From Prevotella sp. (GTDB lineage: Bacteria > Bacteroidota > Bacteroidia > Bacteroidales > Dysgonomonadaceae), in the NCBI GenBank assembly GCA_031263965.1, contig JAISES010000496.1, forward strand, positions 1 through 18,539: 18,539 nucleotides of DNA, in the 5' to 3' direction. Below the pieces are notes generated by a model that ran no database searches, had not been told where the DNA came from, and worked only from the letters and a program-made list of their open reading frames with translations. The position numbers and the translations under genes are program-made. Of the stretch, positions 8,396 through 16,072 are shown in pieces (positions within the stretch are counted from its first letter, which is position 1; every line of letters starts with the position of its first letter).

Positions 8396-9265
8396 TTAGA
8401 ACCATGTGCTGTTAGGAAGTGTATCGGACAGTTTTTTACCGTTCTCATCCAGTAAAGATTTTTTATGCTGTTGTTCCCAACTTGCAATATATTGGTTGAC
8501 CATTATGATGTAGCCATAGGACAACTCGGAGGGAAACCGCTCGAGGACAATATTCATATACGTTCTGTCCGGAACGCCATCTCTATCCATATCCAAATCT
8601 TCTTCCGTAGCGTCAAAGTAATCTTCTGTCAGACCCAGTGCCACACAAATTACCTCTAATTTGGTTTTGCCGAACTCCCCGAAATATTGTTTGAGAACCC
8701 TAGAACTGTTCTCGTCCGCCCAAAGCCTGGGTATGCCGGACTTGGCATCGAAATAAATATTATACTCGATACCGGACAGATTGGAGCCTGTCTGCGTTTG
8801 GGTATAATCTACATGAAAATATTCATTCGGAGTCAGCCTGAGCCGTGCCAGTATAGTCGCCGTTTTTATCCTTTCCGTATTCAGCAGCTTAACATAGAGC
8901 GTACCGGTAGTTGCATTCGCGGGTATTACCGAAGGCATAAAGACTACATCCGTCCCTTCCACAGCAGACGATTCGCCGGGAATAAGCGTTACTGTAACCG
9001 CCCTGTCGAAAGGAGCCGGATTCCCCATTATTTTTACCCCTATCCTGATCACGGAATCTGTCTTCATCTGCTTATCAAAGCCGAAATCGATTTTCATCCT
9101 GTCGGGGTTAAGGACATTGATCTTCCGATCAATAAGTTCTAATATGTCCAAAGAGGCATATTCAAAGTAAATCCTGTCTACATCTTTATACGTAGGTAAA
9201 TCGTCGTAGTTGCAGGACGTTACTGCCAAGGCAATAACAAATATGGCTGATATTATCTTTTTCAT
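8396..9265 (-). CDS. DUF4843 family lipoprotein
   Basis: A 289-residue lipoprotein, MKKIISAIFVIALAVTSC with the lipid-carrying cysteine at 18, then NYDDLPTYKDVDRIYFEYA, the typical opening of DUF4843 proteins. A middle section resembles a Calx-beta/cadherin-like strand pattern (VTVTLIPGESSAVEGTDVVF, then TGTLYVKLLNTERIK and ILARLRLTPNEYF). The C-terminal half contains EDLDMDRDGVPDRTYMN, an Asp-rich loop that resembles a calcium-binding DxDxDG motif (inference). Biochemical function of the family is not established. It sits 17 bases after susD and is part of the same operon; a surface accessory of the SusCD complex is the likely role. It ends NSTWF at the stop, with no sign of truncation. Confidence 0.8.
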   Translation of the reverse strand: MKKIISAIFVIALAVTSCNYDDLPTYKDVDRIYFEYASLDILELIDRKINVLNPDRMKIDFGFDKQMKTDSVIRIGVKIMGNPAPFDRAVTVTLIPGESSAVEGTDVVFMPSVIPANATTGTLYVKLLNTERIKTATILARLRLTPNEYFHVDYTQTQTGSNLSGIEYNIYFDAKSGIPRLWADENSSRVLKQYFGEFGKTKLEVICVALGLTEDYFDATEEDLDMDRDGVPDRTYMNIVLERFPSELSYGYIIMVNQYIASWEQQHKKSLLDENGKKLSDTLPNSTWF

Positions 9266-9282
9266 TGTCTTTTCTTTTTAGG

Positions 9283-10836
9283 TTAGATATTTTCCTCGGT
9301 ATCGGGAACAGGTGCGGCATAAGTGTTGGTTCCAACCGCAACGGATCCCTCTCCGTTTCCCTTAAACATCTCCGGGCTTTGGAGTCTCTTGTGATAGAAA
9401 TAGACTTGTCCTTCGCCAAAAAACTCACGGTAATATTCCCGTGTCAGGTGCGCGCGTATTTCACTGTCGGAAGCGTCCACCTTCAACAAATAGTCTATGT
9501 TTAATCCCCTGTGGCGGAGCACTTCATTCAACAGATTGATGGCAATGTCTCTTTGTCCGCTTTTAAGAGCGGATTCCGCCTGTATATAGTACATTTCGGA
9601 AACGCGCATCAACACCTGCAGGCTATTGACGGCAGGAATCATTTGAGACTCTGTTTTATATTTATAGGAAACATAAGAGGCATCGGTAGGATAATATATA
9701 GTCTGGATAGTAAGAATCTCGGAAAGATCCCATTGCCATGCCCTTATATCGAGAATATCTCTCGGGCTGGGATTTCCCGCCTGTACCTGATTGCTGTATT
9801 CCTTAAAAATGTTCTTAAACAGGTTGTTTTCGTTTACTACGTAAACTTCCTTAAGTATATTATCACCTAAATACAGGTTTCTCGCACTCGATTTGGAATT
9901 GATGTTGTTGATGCCGAATACAACCTCGGAAAAGAAGATATAATTACGATATTCCACCATCTTGCTTATATTTACCCAATGGAATATTTTGTCTTCTTCG
10001 ATCCGGTCGGTTATTTCTTTGGCCGCTGCGGCAGCCTCGCTGTCTCTGCCGAGGTATTGCAATATACGGGCTTCCAAACCTTTCAGGGCATAATAGTTCA
10101 TCCTGCGGTTCCTGTTTTTATAGAAATCCTCCCGAAGATCGTTCGTAATGCTTCCGGAGCCGGCATCCTGTATGGGATCTTCTTGCAGCAACTTTTTAGC
10201 TTCTTCCAGGTCTTTAAACAGGAAATCGAGATATTCACCGGGTGTGCAATATACATCGTCTTTATAACCATCATGGTTCAGTGTAATATTGGCGGACCTG
10301 TTATAGGGAAGTACCTTATCTGTCGCCCCGGCATTATAAGGACAGAACAACCGGTACAGGTCGAAATGCAGGTAAGCCCTTAGTCCGTAGGCCTCACCCA
10401 GCAGGATGTTCCTGTGATCTTCCGACATTACGGCTTTCGATTCGTTTACCCCTTTGATGTAGTTATTGATATTCAACAGGGTCTTATACGCATCCGTCCA
10501 GATGCCGGTCAATTTTTTCATGGGGCCGGCTGACCAATAACTATGTGTCGACAAATTGTAAAACAAGAGCGGCACCTCATCCGAAAAAGATGAAGTAGGG
10601 TAGAGGTAATAGTGCGCCATCAATTCCACTGAGGTTTGCGATAATTGTCCTCCATAAAGGTTCCCGCCAGTCATTTGCCGGTACAGGCCATTCAGCGCAT
10701 GTTGAATATTGTCCTCAGTCGAAAATTGCTTTTCCTCCAGCACTTTACCTACCGGATCGACATCCAGCCAGTCGTTGCAGGCATTGCATATTAATGCCAA
10801 CAGGATAGCCGCTATATAAATCTTTTTATTTTTCAT
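9283..10836 (-). CDS. SusD/RagB family outer-membrane nutrient-binding lipoprotein
   Basis: A protein of 517 residues when started at the ATG at 10836 (MKNKKIYIAAILLAL...); a TTG two codons upstream (10842) also opens the frame but is less likely. The lipid-carrying cysteine is at 20, in an unusual ICNAC lipobox, followed by NDWLDVDP, the classical SusD opening. Later SusD/RagB signatures are GIWTDAYKTLLNINNYI, LLGEAYGLRAYLHFDLYRLF (TPR-like helices), VSEMYYIQAESALKSGQ and the C-terminal YYREFFGEGQVYFYHKR with a PVPDTEENI end. It would act as the lid over the SusC transporter and bind ligand at the cell surface. It lies 29 bases downstream of susC and 17 bases upstream of the DUF4843 gene. 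It is intact. The substrate cannot be predicted from the sequence. Confidence 0.93.
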   Translation of the reverse strand: MKNKKIYIAAILLALICNACNDWLDVDPVGKVLEEKQFSTEDNIQHALNGLYRQMTGGNLYGGQLSQTSVELMAHYYLYPTSSFSDEVPLLFYNLSTHSYWSAGPMKKLTGIWTDAYKTLLNINNYIKGVNESKAVMSEDHRNILLGEAYGLRAYLHFDLYRLFCPYNAGATDKVLPYNRSANITLNHDGYKDDVYCTPGEYLDFLFKDLEEAKKLLQEDPIQDAGSGSITNDLREDFYKNRNRRMNYYALKGLEARILQYLGRDSEAAAAAKEITDRIEEDKIFHWVNISKMVEYRNYIFFSEVVFGINNINSKSSARNLYLGDNILKEVYVVNENNLFKNIFKEYSNQVQAGNPSPRDILDIRAWQWDLSEILTIQTIYYPTDASYVSYKYKTESQMIPAVNSLQVLMRVSEMYYIQAESALKSGQRDIAINLLNEVLRHRGLNIDYLLKVDASDSEIRAHLTREYYREFFGEGQVYFYHKRLQSPEMFKGNGEGSVAVGTNTYAAPVPDTEENI

Positions 10837-10865
10837 ATTCAATTACTCTTTTAGTTTGGTTATTA

Positions 10866-13800
10866 TCAAAAGCCGGCTCTTATACCCATAGATACCGAAC
10901 GGGCGAAAGGATATTGCGTACTTCTTTCCATCCTGATCGTGCTTAATCTGAAAAGATCGCCCACAGAGATATTTACCAGCAGGTTTTTTAATCCGGTTGA
11001 TTTCAGCCATCTATCCCTGGAGAAATCCCATGATATCTGGCCGCTTTCGGCGGAAAAATAGCTGTTCCTCTGGATAAAGCGGGAAGACACCTGTGTGCCC
11101 ACAGGATTTGTGACATCGTCTATCTTCTTGAATTGCGCCACATCACCGGGTTTCTGCCATCTGTCGTACAAAGCCCTGCGGTCTTGATTATAGACGATGT
11201 TAGTAGACGAGATGTTTTCCACTTTGCTGAACAGATCGCTGTTGAACTTGTATCCTCCCAGATTGTACCGGAAATTAATGCCGGCTATCAGATTCTTATA
11301 TTTGAAGCTGATACCGAATATACCATTTATGTCCGGTTTTGAGTCGGCCACCACTACACGGTCGTCTAAATTATATATATTAGTCGGAATACCTTCTTTT
11401 GTCAGGAACACTTCGCGGCCGGTAGCAGGATCGATACCCAACGAACGAACCGCCCACAAAGCCGTAGGGCTATAGCCGTCCTGGAACCTGACCAGCGAAT
11501 TCTTATTGAGTTCTTTGGTCAGAGATCTGCCGTCTGCGTCCTTTTCCGTTTTAAATGCTTCGTTCAGGTTGTGCAGGGCATCACTGAATCCGCCATATTT
11601 GCCGTTGTATGCATTACCCGTCAGGCGGACGCTCAATGAGATTTGCTTTGCGGCGTTATGTATAATGTAATAACCTACTGCGAACTCAAATCCGTGGTTC
11701 TGCACATATCCCATATTGACAGGGTGCCTGGATACACCGGAAGACAGTTTTTGATCCAAATCTACCACCATGGGGTCGGTTTTAGTCCGGTAGACGTCTA
11801 TCGTAGCACTCACCCTGCTGGTTACAGCATTGATACCGGCACTCGTTTTGGCTACTACTTGCCATTTCAGGTCGGGATTGGCATATCCTGACAGGTAAGA
11901 TGCTGTCCCGAAAATATCATTGCCCGAATAGTAATCATAGACATTCGTACTGAAGTTTGTTACATTCTGGTTCCCATTGATACCATAAGAGCCGCGGAAT
12001 TTCAATTCTTTCAATAGTGTCCAGTTTTTGGCAAATTCTTCCTTGTGAAGGTTCCAACCGGTGCCGATCGACCAGAAATTCTGAAACTTGCGGTTACGGC
12101 CGAAGGCTGTCGTTCCATCGGCATTGTAGTTAAAATCGAACAAATAACGATATTTGTAATTATAATTGAACGCTATCAGAAACGATGCCTGCCGGTTGAT
12201 CGACTCTGAGTAACCGGGTCGCGAATTCTCTTTATAACCATACGAATAAGAAGGGATGCCTTCTACTCCGCCCGGGAATCCGGTAACCATATAGGATTCG
12301 CCTTTAACTTGTCTCGATTGGGCTGAAGCCCTTCCTGTGAAGGTCAGGTTATGGGCATTCTGTAACAGAAGGACATAATTCAATGTAGTATTTACGTTGT
12401 ATTGCCAGTTTTGTCCCTTGGAAGAGGAATATTCGCCCTTTTGAGTATAATCCCCCCTGCCAATGAATGAAGTATGCTTAGGGTCTTTAAAATCCACTCC
12501 GTCGGATGTAGTGGATTCGATACTGGCAGAGGCCTGCCAGCGCAACTGTTCCGAGATGTACCAGTTGAAAGACAGGTTATTGGCTATAGACTGGTTCTTC
12601 GTGTCATTTCGTGAAGCAAGCATGGCGTTATACAGGGGATTATATGAATCCGTTTTAGGGTAATTCTCATCGCGTTTGTAACTATCCAGCACCATAGGGA
12701 TAGTTCCATCGGCGTTTTGCATTTCATAATACGGATTCGCTTTCGCAAAAGAAGAAAAGTCGCTGGCCCACGCTCCTGTATGCCCGTTGGTAAAGGTAGC
12801 AGTCAGGTTATTGGAAATGCTGATATTGTTTTTCCGGTAGGTCAAGCGCATATTTCCTCCGAAACTCTGACGATAGGAATCTTTCATAACTCCTTCGTCA
12901 TTTTTGTAATTGACGCCCACCTGATAGAGGAAACTGCTGTTACCCCCCGAAACATCCAGTGAATGAGCCTGAGTCAAACCTGTCCGGAGCGGGACTTTCA
13001 ACCAGTAGGTATCGACGCCTCTTTTTACTTGTTCCAAATGGGAAGTATAAAGGGCGATTCTATCCGAATTTCCGGTGTAGTCGTTTATATCTCCGTAACG
13101 TTTGGCCAGTACCTCATATTGAAGTTTCTCGGCGGCATTCATCATATTGTATTCGCTCAGGTCGGCTGTAGAAATCCTGAAAGTGCCTCCATAATTTATT
13201 TGTAATTCGCCGGCTTTGGGTTTGATGGTTTCGATAACCACGACCCCGTTGCCGCCCTTCGATCCGTAAATGGCCGTGGAGCCGGCATCTTTGAGTATCG
13301 TAATAGATTCGATGCGATTGATGTCCAAGTCGTTCACTATCTGGAGAGTTGTTTCGAACCCGTCCAGGATGAACAATGGTTCATTCGGATTAGAGCTCTG
13401 GTCATTCAATACGTTTGTGATATTCATCGTAGATCCTCCGCGCAGGGATATATTTGCCAGTTGGTTGGGGTCGGATCCTCTCAGGTAGTTCTCTGCAATA
13501 TTGAAAGCAGGGTCGAGCGTGGCCAACGATTGCAACACATTGATGTTGCCCACCGACAATAGCTCTTCACGATCTACCGTTTTATACGATCCTGTGAATC
13601 CCAGTTTATTACGCTGGATGATACCGGTTTCCACCACCACTGCGCTTAATTCGGCTTCGGAGGTTTCCATAACTATTTTGTAGTTAGTGACGCCGGCTTT
13701 TAATTTCATCTCCATGGTTTTCATCCCTACGTATGTGAAGACTAAAGTTTCGTTCATACTTCCGGTTTCGATGCTGAATGCCCCATGTTGATCTGTTGCT

Positions 13801-14306
13801 ACGCCTTTGTTAGGCTGCGATTTTAGTTTTACGGTAACTCCGATCAGGAGTTCGCCTTCAGCGTCGGTAACAGTTCCTGTAATGGTAATTTGTTGTACGG
13901 GAGCCTGTTCCGTTTGCTCTTTGTTTTTCTCCGCAACTATATCTTTCGATTTTGATATAAAAACCTGCCTGTCGGAAATATAATAGGTATTGTTTGTATT
14001 TCTAAATACCTCTTCCAATATTTTATCTATTGTCTGGTTATGAATGATAACAGAGACTTTTTTTGTTACATCCAGGTTTTCATCGCTATAAAGGAAAATG
14101 TATTCACTATTCCTTTCAATTTCGGAAAATACTTCTTTTATTGTTTTATTTTTCAGACTGAGGCTTAATTTAGTTGATTGCGAGTATGTATCATTGGCAT
14201 ATGACACACCCGCTCCTACTAAAAGCAAAAAGATCATTATCCTCATAATTCTCTGAATTAATCTGGTATTAGCACTTTTTGTGCTAACCCTATTCATTTT
14301 TATCAT
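10866..14306 (-). CDS. SusC/RagA TonB-dependent outer-membrane transporter with STN domain
   Basis: A 1146-residue TonB-linked outer-membrane protein. A long N-terminus with signal peptide (IMIFLLLVGAGVSYA) is followed by an STN (secretin/TonB short N-terminal) domain at about 47-120, a carboxypeptidase-regulatory-like domain at about 141-215 (ITGTVTDAEGELLIGVTVKL), a possible TonB box (AVVVETG) and the plug. SusC plug signatures are LFILDGFET and ITILKDAGSTAIYGSKGGNG. The rest is a beta-barrel with alternating strands to a C-terminal aromatic residue (GIRAGF). It imports ligand together with the SusD protein encoded downstream, powered by TonB. The STN domain is the part that contacts a FecR-type anti-sigma factor in transducing systems, matching the FecR gene just upstream. 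The ATG at 14306 is used here; ATG at 14297 is an alternative. A palindrome lies in codons 7-13, and a candidate antisense RNA starts across the start codon. Confidence 0.95.
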   Translation of the reverse strand: MIKMNRVSTKSANTRLIQRIMRIMIFLLLVGAGVSYANDTYSQSTKLSLSLKNKTIKEVFSEIERNSEYIFLYSDENLDVTKKVSVIIHNQTIDKILEEVFRNTNNTYYISDRQVFISKSKDIVAEKNKEQTEQAPVQQITITGTVTDAEGELLIGVTVKLKSQPNKGVATDQHGAFSIETGSMNETLVFTYVGMKTMEMKLKAGVTNYKIVMETSEAELSAVVVETGIIQRNKLGFTGSYKTVDREELLSVGNINVLQSLATLDPAFNIAENYLRGSDPNQLANISLRGGSTMNITNVLNDQSSNPNEPLFILDGFETTLQIVNDLDINRIESITILKDAGSTAIYGSKGGNGVVVIETIKPKAGELQINYGGTFRISTADLSEYNMMNAAEKLQYEVLAKRYGDINDYTGNSDRIALYTSHLEQVKRGVDTYWLKVPLRTGLTQAHSLDVSGGNSSFLYQVGVNYKNDEGVMKDSYRQSFGGNMRLTYRKNNISISNNLTATFTNGHTGAWASDFSSFAKANPYYEMQNADGTIPMVLDSYKRDENYPKTDSYNPLYNAMLASRNDTKNQSIANNLSFNWYISEQLRWQASASIESTTSDGVDFKDPKHTSFIGRGDYTQKGEYSSSKGQNWQYNVNTTLNYVLLLQNAHNLTFTGRASAQSRQVKGESYMVTGFPGGVEGIPSYSYGYKENSRPGYSESINRQASFLIAFNYNYKYRYLFDFNYNADGTTAFGRNRKFQNFWSIGTGWNLHKEEFAKNWTLLKELKFRGSYGINGNQNVTNFSTNVYDYYSGNDIFGTASYLSGYANPDLKWQVVAKTSAGINAVTSRVSATIDVYRTKTDPMVVDLDQKLSSGVSRHPVNMGYVQNHGFEFAVGYYIIHNAAKQISLSVRLTGNAYNGKYGGFSDALHNLNEAFKTEKDADGRSLTKELNKNSLVRFQDGYSPTALWAVRSLGIDPATGREVFLTKEGIPTNIYNLDDRVVVADSKPDINGIFGISFKYKNLIAGINFRYNLGGYKFNSDLFSKVENISSTNIVYNQDRRALYDRWQKPGDVAQFKKIDDVTNPVGTQVSSRFIQRNSYFSAESGQISWDFSRDRWLKSTGLKNLLVNISVGDLFRLSTIRMERSTQYPFARSVSMGIRAGF
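14269..14287. repeat. Perfect 7-bp palindrome in early susC codons
   Basis: ttagcac-ttttt-gtgctaa forms a 7-bp stem with a 5-base loop about 20-38 bases into the susC coding region. In the susC mRNA it would place a small hairpin near the ribosome entry site. It also falls in the region immediately upstream of the candidate antisense RNA start on the plus strand. Confidence 0.6.
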
Positions 14307-14313
14307 ATATTTG
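14306..14313 (+). promoter_or_regulatory. Candidate -7 box of an antisense promoter
   Basis: TATATTTG is an exact match to the Bacteroides -7 consensus TAnnTTTG, on the strand opposite susC, and its first base is the first base of the susC start codon. A TTTG at 14278-14281 could serve as the -33 element, although its 24-base spacing is longer than usual. It points toward the hairpin and T-run at 14364-14400. Confidence 0.4.
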
Positions 14314-14319
14314 TATAGA

Positions 14320-14400
14320 TTTAATTGTTAAATAGTTGGTGATTTTAACGACTTGAATCTCTCATCGGATGGTATCGCCAAATACCATCCGATACTTTTT
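14320..14400 (+). ncRNA. Candidate antisense small RNA opposite the susC leader
   Basis: A TAnnTTTG box at 14306-14313 and a hairpin-plus-T-run at 14364-14400 bound a plus-strand transcript of about 80 bases. It would be fully complementary to the fecR-susC intergenic leader on the minus strand. Bacteroides SusCD loci regulated by sigma/anti-sigma pairs are known to carry short antisense RNAs at the 5' end of susC that repress the locus (DonS in B. fragilis). Location, length and direction match that class. Existence is inferred from signals only; no expression evidence is available here. Confidence 0.4.
14364..14400 (+). terminator. 12-bp perfect hairpin with T-run (plus-strand terminator)
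   Basis: atcggatggtat (14364-14375) and ataccatccgat (14382-14393) pair perfectly over 12 bp with a 6-base loop (cgccaa), followed two bases later by TTTTT. The T-run is only on the plus-strand side, so as an intrinsic terminator it acts opposite to fecR and susC. In the susC leader RNA the same sequence would fold as a stable hairpin without a U-run, possibly a processing or stability element. Confidence 0.6.
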
Positions 14401-14442
14401 CCGGTTATCTTCTGTCCATAGGCTTTTAGTTTGGGGTTTTAA

Positions 14443-15627
14443 TTAGTGTTTCTTTATAATATATTTGTTATCATAGTGTTCAACCTCAATAGGAAAAGAA
14501 AACGACAGACCATTGAATATGTCTTCCGGATTGTCCTTCAAATCCATTTTTCCGGAACATCTGAAATTCCGGGCTTCTTCGCTGCATATAATGTCTGTTC
14601 CATAATAACGGGAGAGGCGCAATGCAACATCGGATAATTTTTGGCTCTCGAATATGTATATGCCGCCGATCCAGGATGTATAATATGTTGTATCTACTTT
14701 TACAACCCGGCTCTGTTCGCCGTTATACTCATACATTTCGGATGGTTTGAGAATAATTCCGCCGGACAGATTATTTTTTTGTATTTTCACCGATCCTTTG
14801 GTAAGTACGACTTGTTTGTTCCTATCCGATGCGTATGCCATTATATTGAATCTTGTGCCTAACACCTGAATATTCATGTCGTTTGTTTTTACAATAAAAG
14901 GTTTGTTTTCGTTGTGCGATACATCGATAAAAATCTCTCCGTCAACGTATATTTCCCTCTTTTTTTCAGAAAACTCGACCGGATATACAACCCTTGTTCC
15001 TGCATTGACTGTTAATTTAGTTCCATCGGACAGGGTTAGTTTCGATCTTTTACCTTTAGGTACTATCAGTTGGTTGTATGTTGCCGATTCTTTTTTCGAA
15101 ACTTCTTTTTGAGCTATTTTTATATCAGTGGAGTCGTAAACAATATTGGTTTCCGTTTCATCAATTTTTATAGTCTTATCTTCCGATAATATGATTTGGA
15201 TGCTTTCATTGTCGTCTGTTATGGTATTTTCTTGTGCAAACGACAGGATATCCTTAGTTTCATTTATTGGGGATATGGACTTAAAATAGGGGAGAGCTAT
15301 AAATAAAATAATGATGCTTGCAGCAGCGCAACTTCCTATATAAATTAATTTTTTATAATTTTTTTTCGTGTGATTGGATATTTGAATTTTATTCCATAAT
15401 GCAGACAATTCCGGATTGGAAACAGAATTGTCATTATATTTTTCTAATGATTCCAGAAAATCTTTAGCGGAACAAAATGCCTCCCAGTTTATTTTGTCTT
15501 CTTTTTTCAGGCCTTCCCAAAATTCAATGTCATTTTTGTTTTTGATAGAAGAAATAAAGAAGCCGTCCTGAAGAAAATCTTCAAAAGCATATCCTGAATA
15601 GTCAGTGTTTAGATGTTGATATGGCAT
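14443..15627 (-). CDS. FecR-family anti-sigma factor with DUF4974 C-terminus
   Basis: A 394-residue inner-membrane regulator. The N-terminal cytoplasmic part (about 1-92; FLQDGFFISSIKNKNDIEFW, LSALWNKIQ) is the sigma-binding type. It is followed by one transmembrane helix at about 94-114 (LIYIGSCAAASIIILFIALPY). The periplasmic part has a longer than usual linker to about 185, the FecR domain at about 187-282 (VPKGKRSKLTLSDGTKL, NAGTRVVYPV, VLGTRFNIMAY) and a DUF4974-type end at about 322-392 (ESQKLSDVALRLSRYYG). It should relay the state of the SusC STN domain to an ECF sigma factor. Such genes normally follow their sigma factor gene, but none lies upstream here: the next 445 bases are non-coding and then comes rsmD. 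It precedes susC by 136 bases. Family call confident; partner sigma unknown. Confidence 0.93.
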   Translation of the reverse strand: MPYQHLNTDYSGYAFEDFLQDGFFISSIKNKNDIEFWEGLKKEDKINWEAFCSAKDFLESLEKYNDNSVSNPELSALWNKIQISNHTKKNYKKLIYIGSCAAASIIILFIALPYFKSISPINETKDILSFAQENTITDDNESIQIILSEDKTIKIDETETNIVYDSTDIKIAQKEVSKKESATYNQLIVPKGKRSKLTLSDGTKLTVNAGTRVVYPVEFSEKKREIYVDGEIFIDVSHNENKPFIVKTNDMNIQVLGTRFNIMAYASDRNKQVVLTKGSVKIQKNNLSGGIILKPSEMYEYNGEQSRVVKVDTTYYTSWIGGIYIFESQKLSDVALRLSRYYGTDIICSEEARNFRCSGKMDLKDNPEDIFNGLSFSFPIEVEHYDNKYIIKKH

Positions 15628-16072
15628 AAAATAGGTCTATGAAATATATACTCCTAAATAAGGGACTTCGGCAATCTTATTTTATACTCACTTTTTATTC
15701 TTTTTTTAGAAAATTATTTATTTTTTCTAAAGACCGTTGGATCAGGTTCGGAACAGATTGGTAATTTCTATTAAACGTTTGCCTTTTAACGGCTCATTTC
15801 CATAAAGATATTGGCTACATCACGCCGAATACATTAATAATCAACATGATTGTCTTTGCCGGCCGCCATATTCCCTTCGGGCACAGTTTCTTAATAATCA
15901 ATAAAGATGAATGACGTGTTTATAGGGTCAGTTCCTCCCGTCATTGCGAGCGAAACGTAGTGTAGCGAAGCAATCCAGTTACTTCTTTCCGGATTGCTTC
16001 ACCTTTCAGGCTCGCAATGACGAGCGGAATAGAACGTATTTTTTAACAGTTTCTTAAATCCTTTACAAGTCC
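15628..16072. other. 445-base non-coding gap between fecR and rsmD
   Basis: No convincing gene is present on either strand. The part next to fecR (15628-15730) is AT-rich and would contain the fecR leader, but I see no exact TAnnTTTG box there. Positions 15740-15900 have a more balanced composition without a frame longer than a few dozen codons. It contains acagtttcttaa twice (15883-15894 and 16046-16057) on either side of repeat copy B. The place where an ECF sigma factor gene would be expected is therefore empty. Confidence 0.7.
15940..16021. repeat. Palindromic GTCATTGCGA...GAAGCAATC repeat (copy B)
   Basis: gtcattgcgag (15940-15950) and gaagcaatcc (15968-15977) are mirrored by ggattgcttc (15991-16000) and ctcgcaatgac (16011-16021). 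The result is a hairpin of about 82 bases with an irregular bulge in each arm and a 14-15-base loop. The inner arms match copy A at 3471-3549; the IS-like outer ends of copy A are not seen here. It lies 52 bases past the rsmD stop codon and could act as a 3' hairpin for that transcript. Repeats with this core are a widespread REP-like type in many bacteria. Confidence 0.75.

Noticed and set aside
8687..9142. Plus-strand frame of 151 codons.
   Set aside because: Opposite-strand shadow of the DUF4843 gene, with a composition rich in Arg, Tyr and Ile that reflects the reverse complement of real codons.
10837..10842. TTG start two codons upstream for the SusD gene.
   Set aside because: The ATG at 10836 gives the standard MKNKK lipoprotein start; the TTG adds two residues without benefit.
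15705..15731. AT-only hairpin tttagaaaa / ttttctaaa upstream of fecR.
   Set aside because: Stem made almost only of A-T pairs in a very AT-rich stretch; expected by chance and without a gene end close enough for a terminator role.
15740..15822. Possible relic of a gene on the minus strand in the fecR-rsmD gap (a 25-codon open stretch containing LYGNEPLKGKRL).
   Set aside because: The stretch is bounded by stops on both sides and is too short to separate from chance. It shows no sigma-factor or transposase motif I can name.
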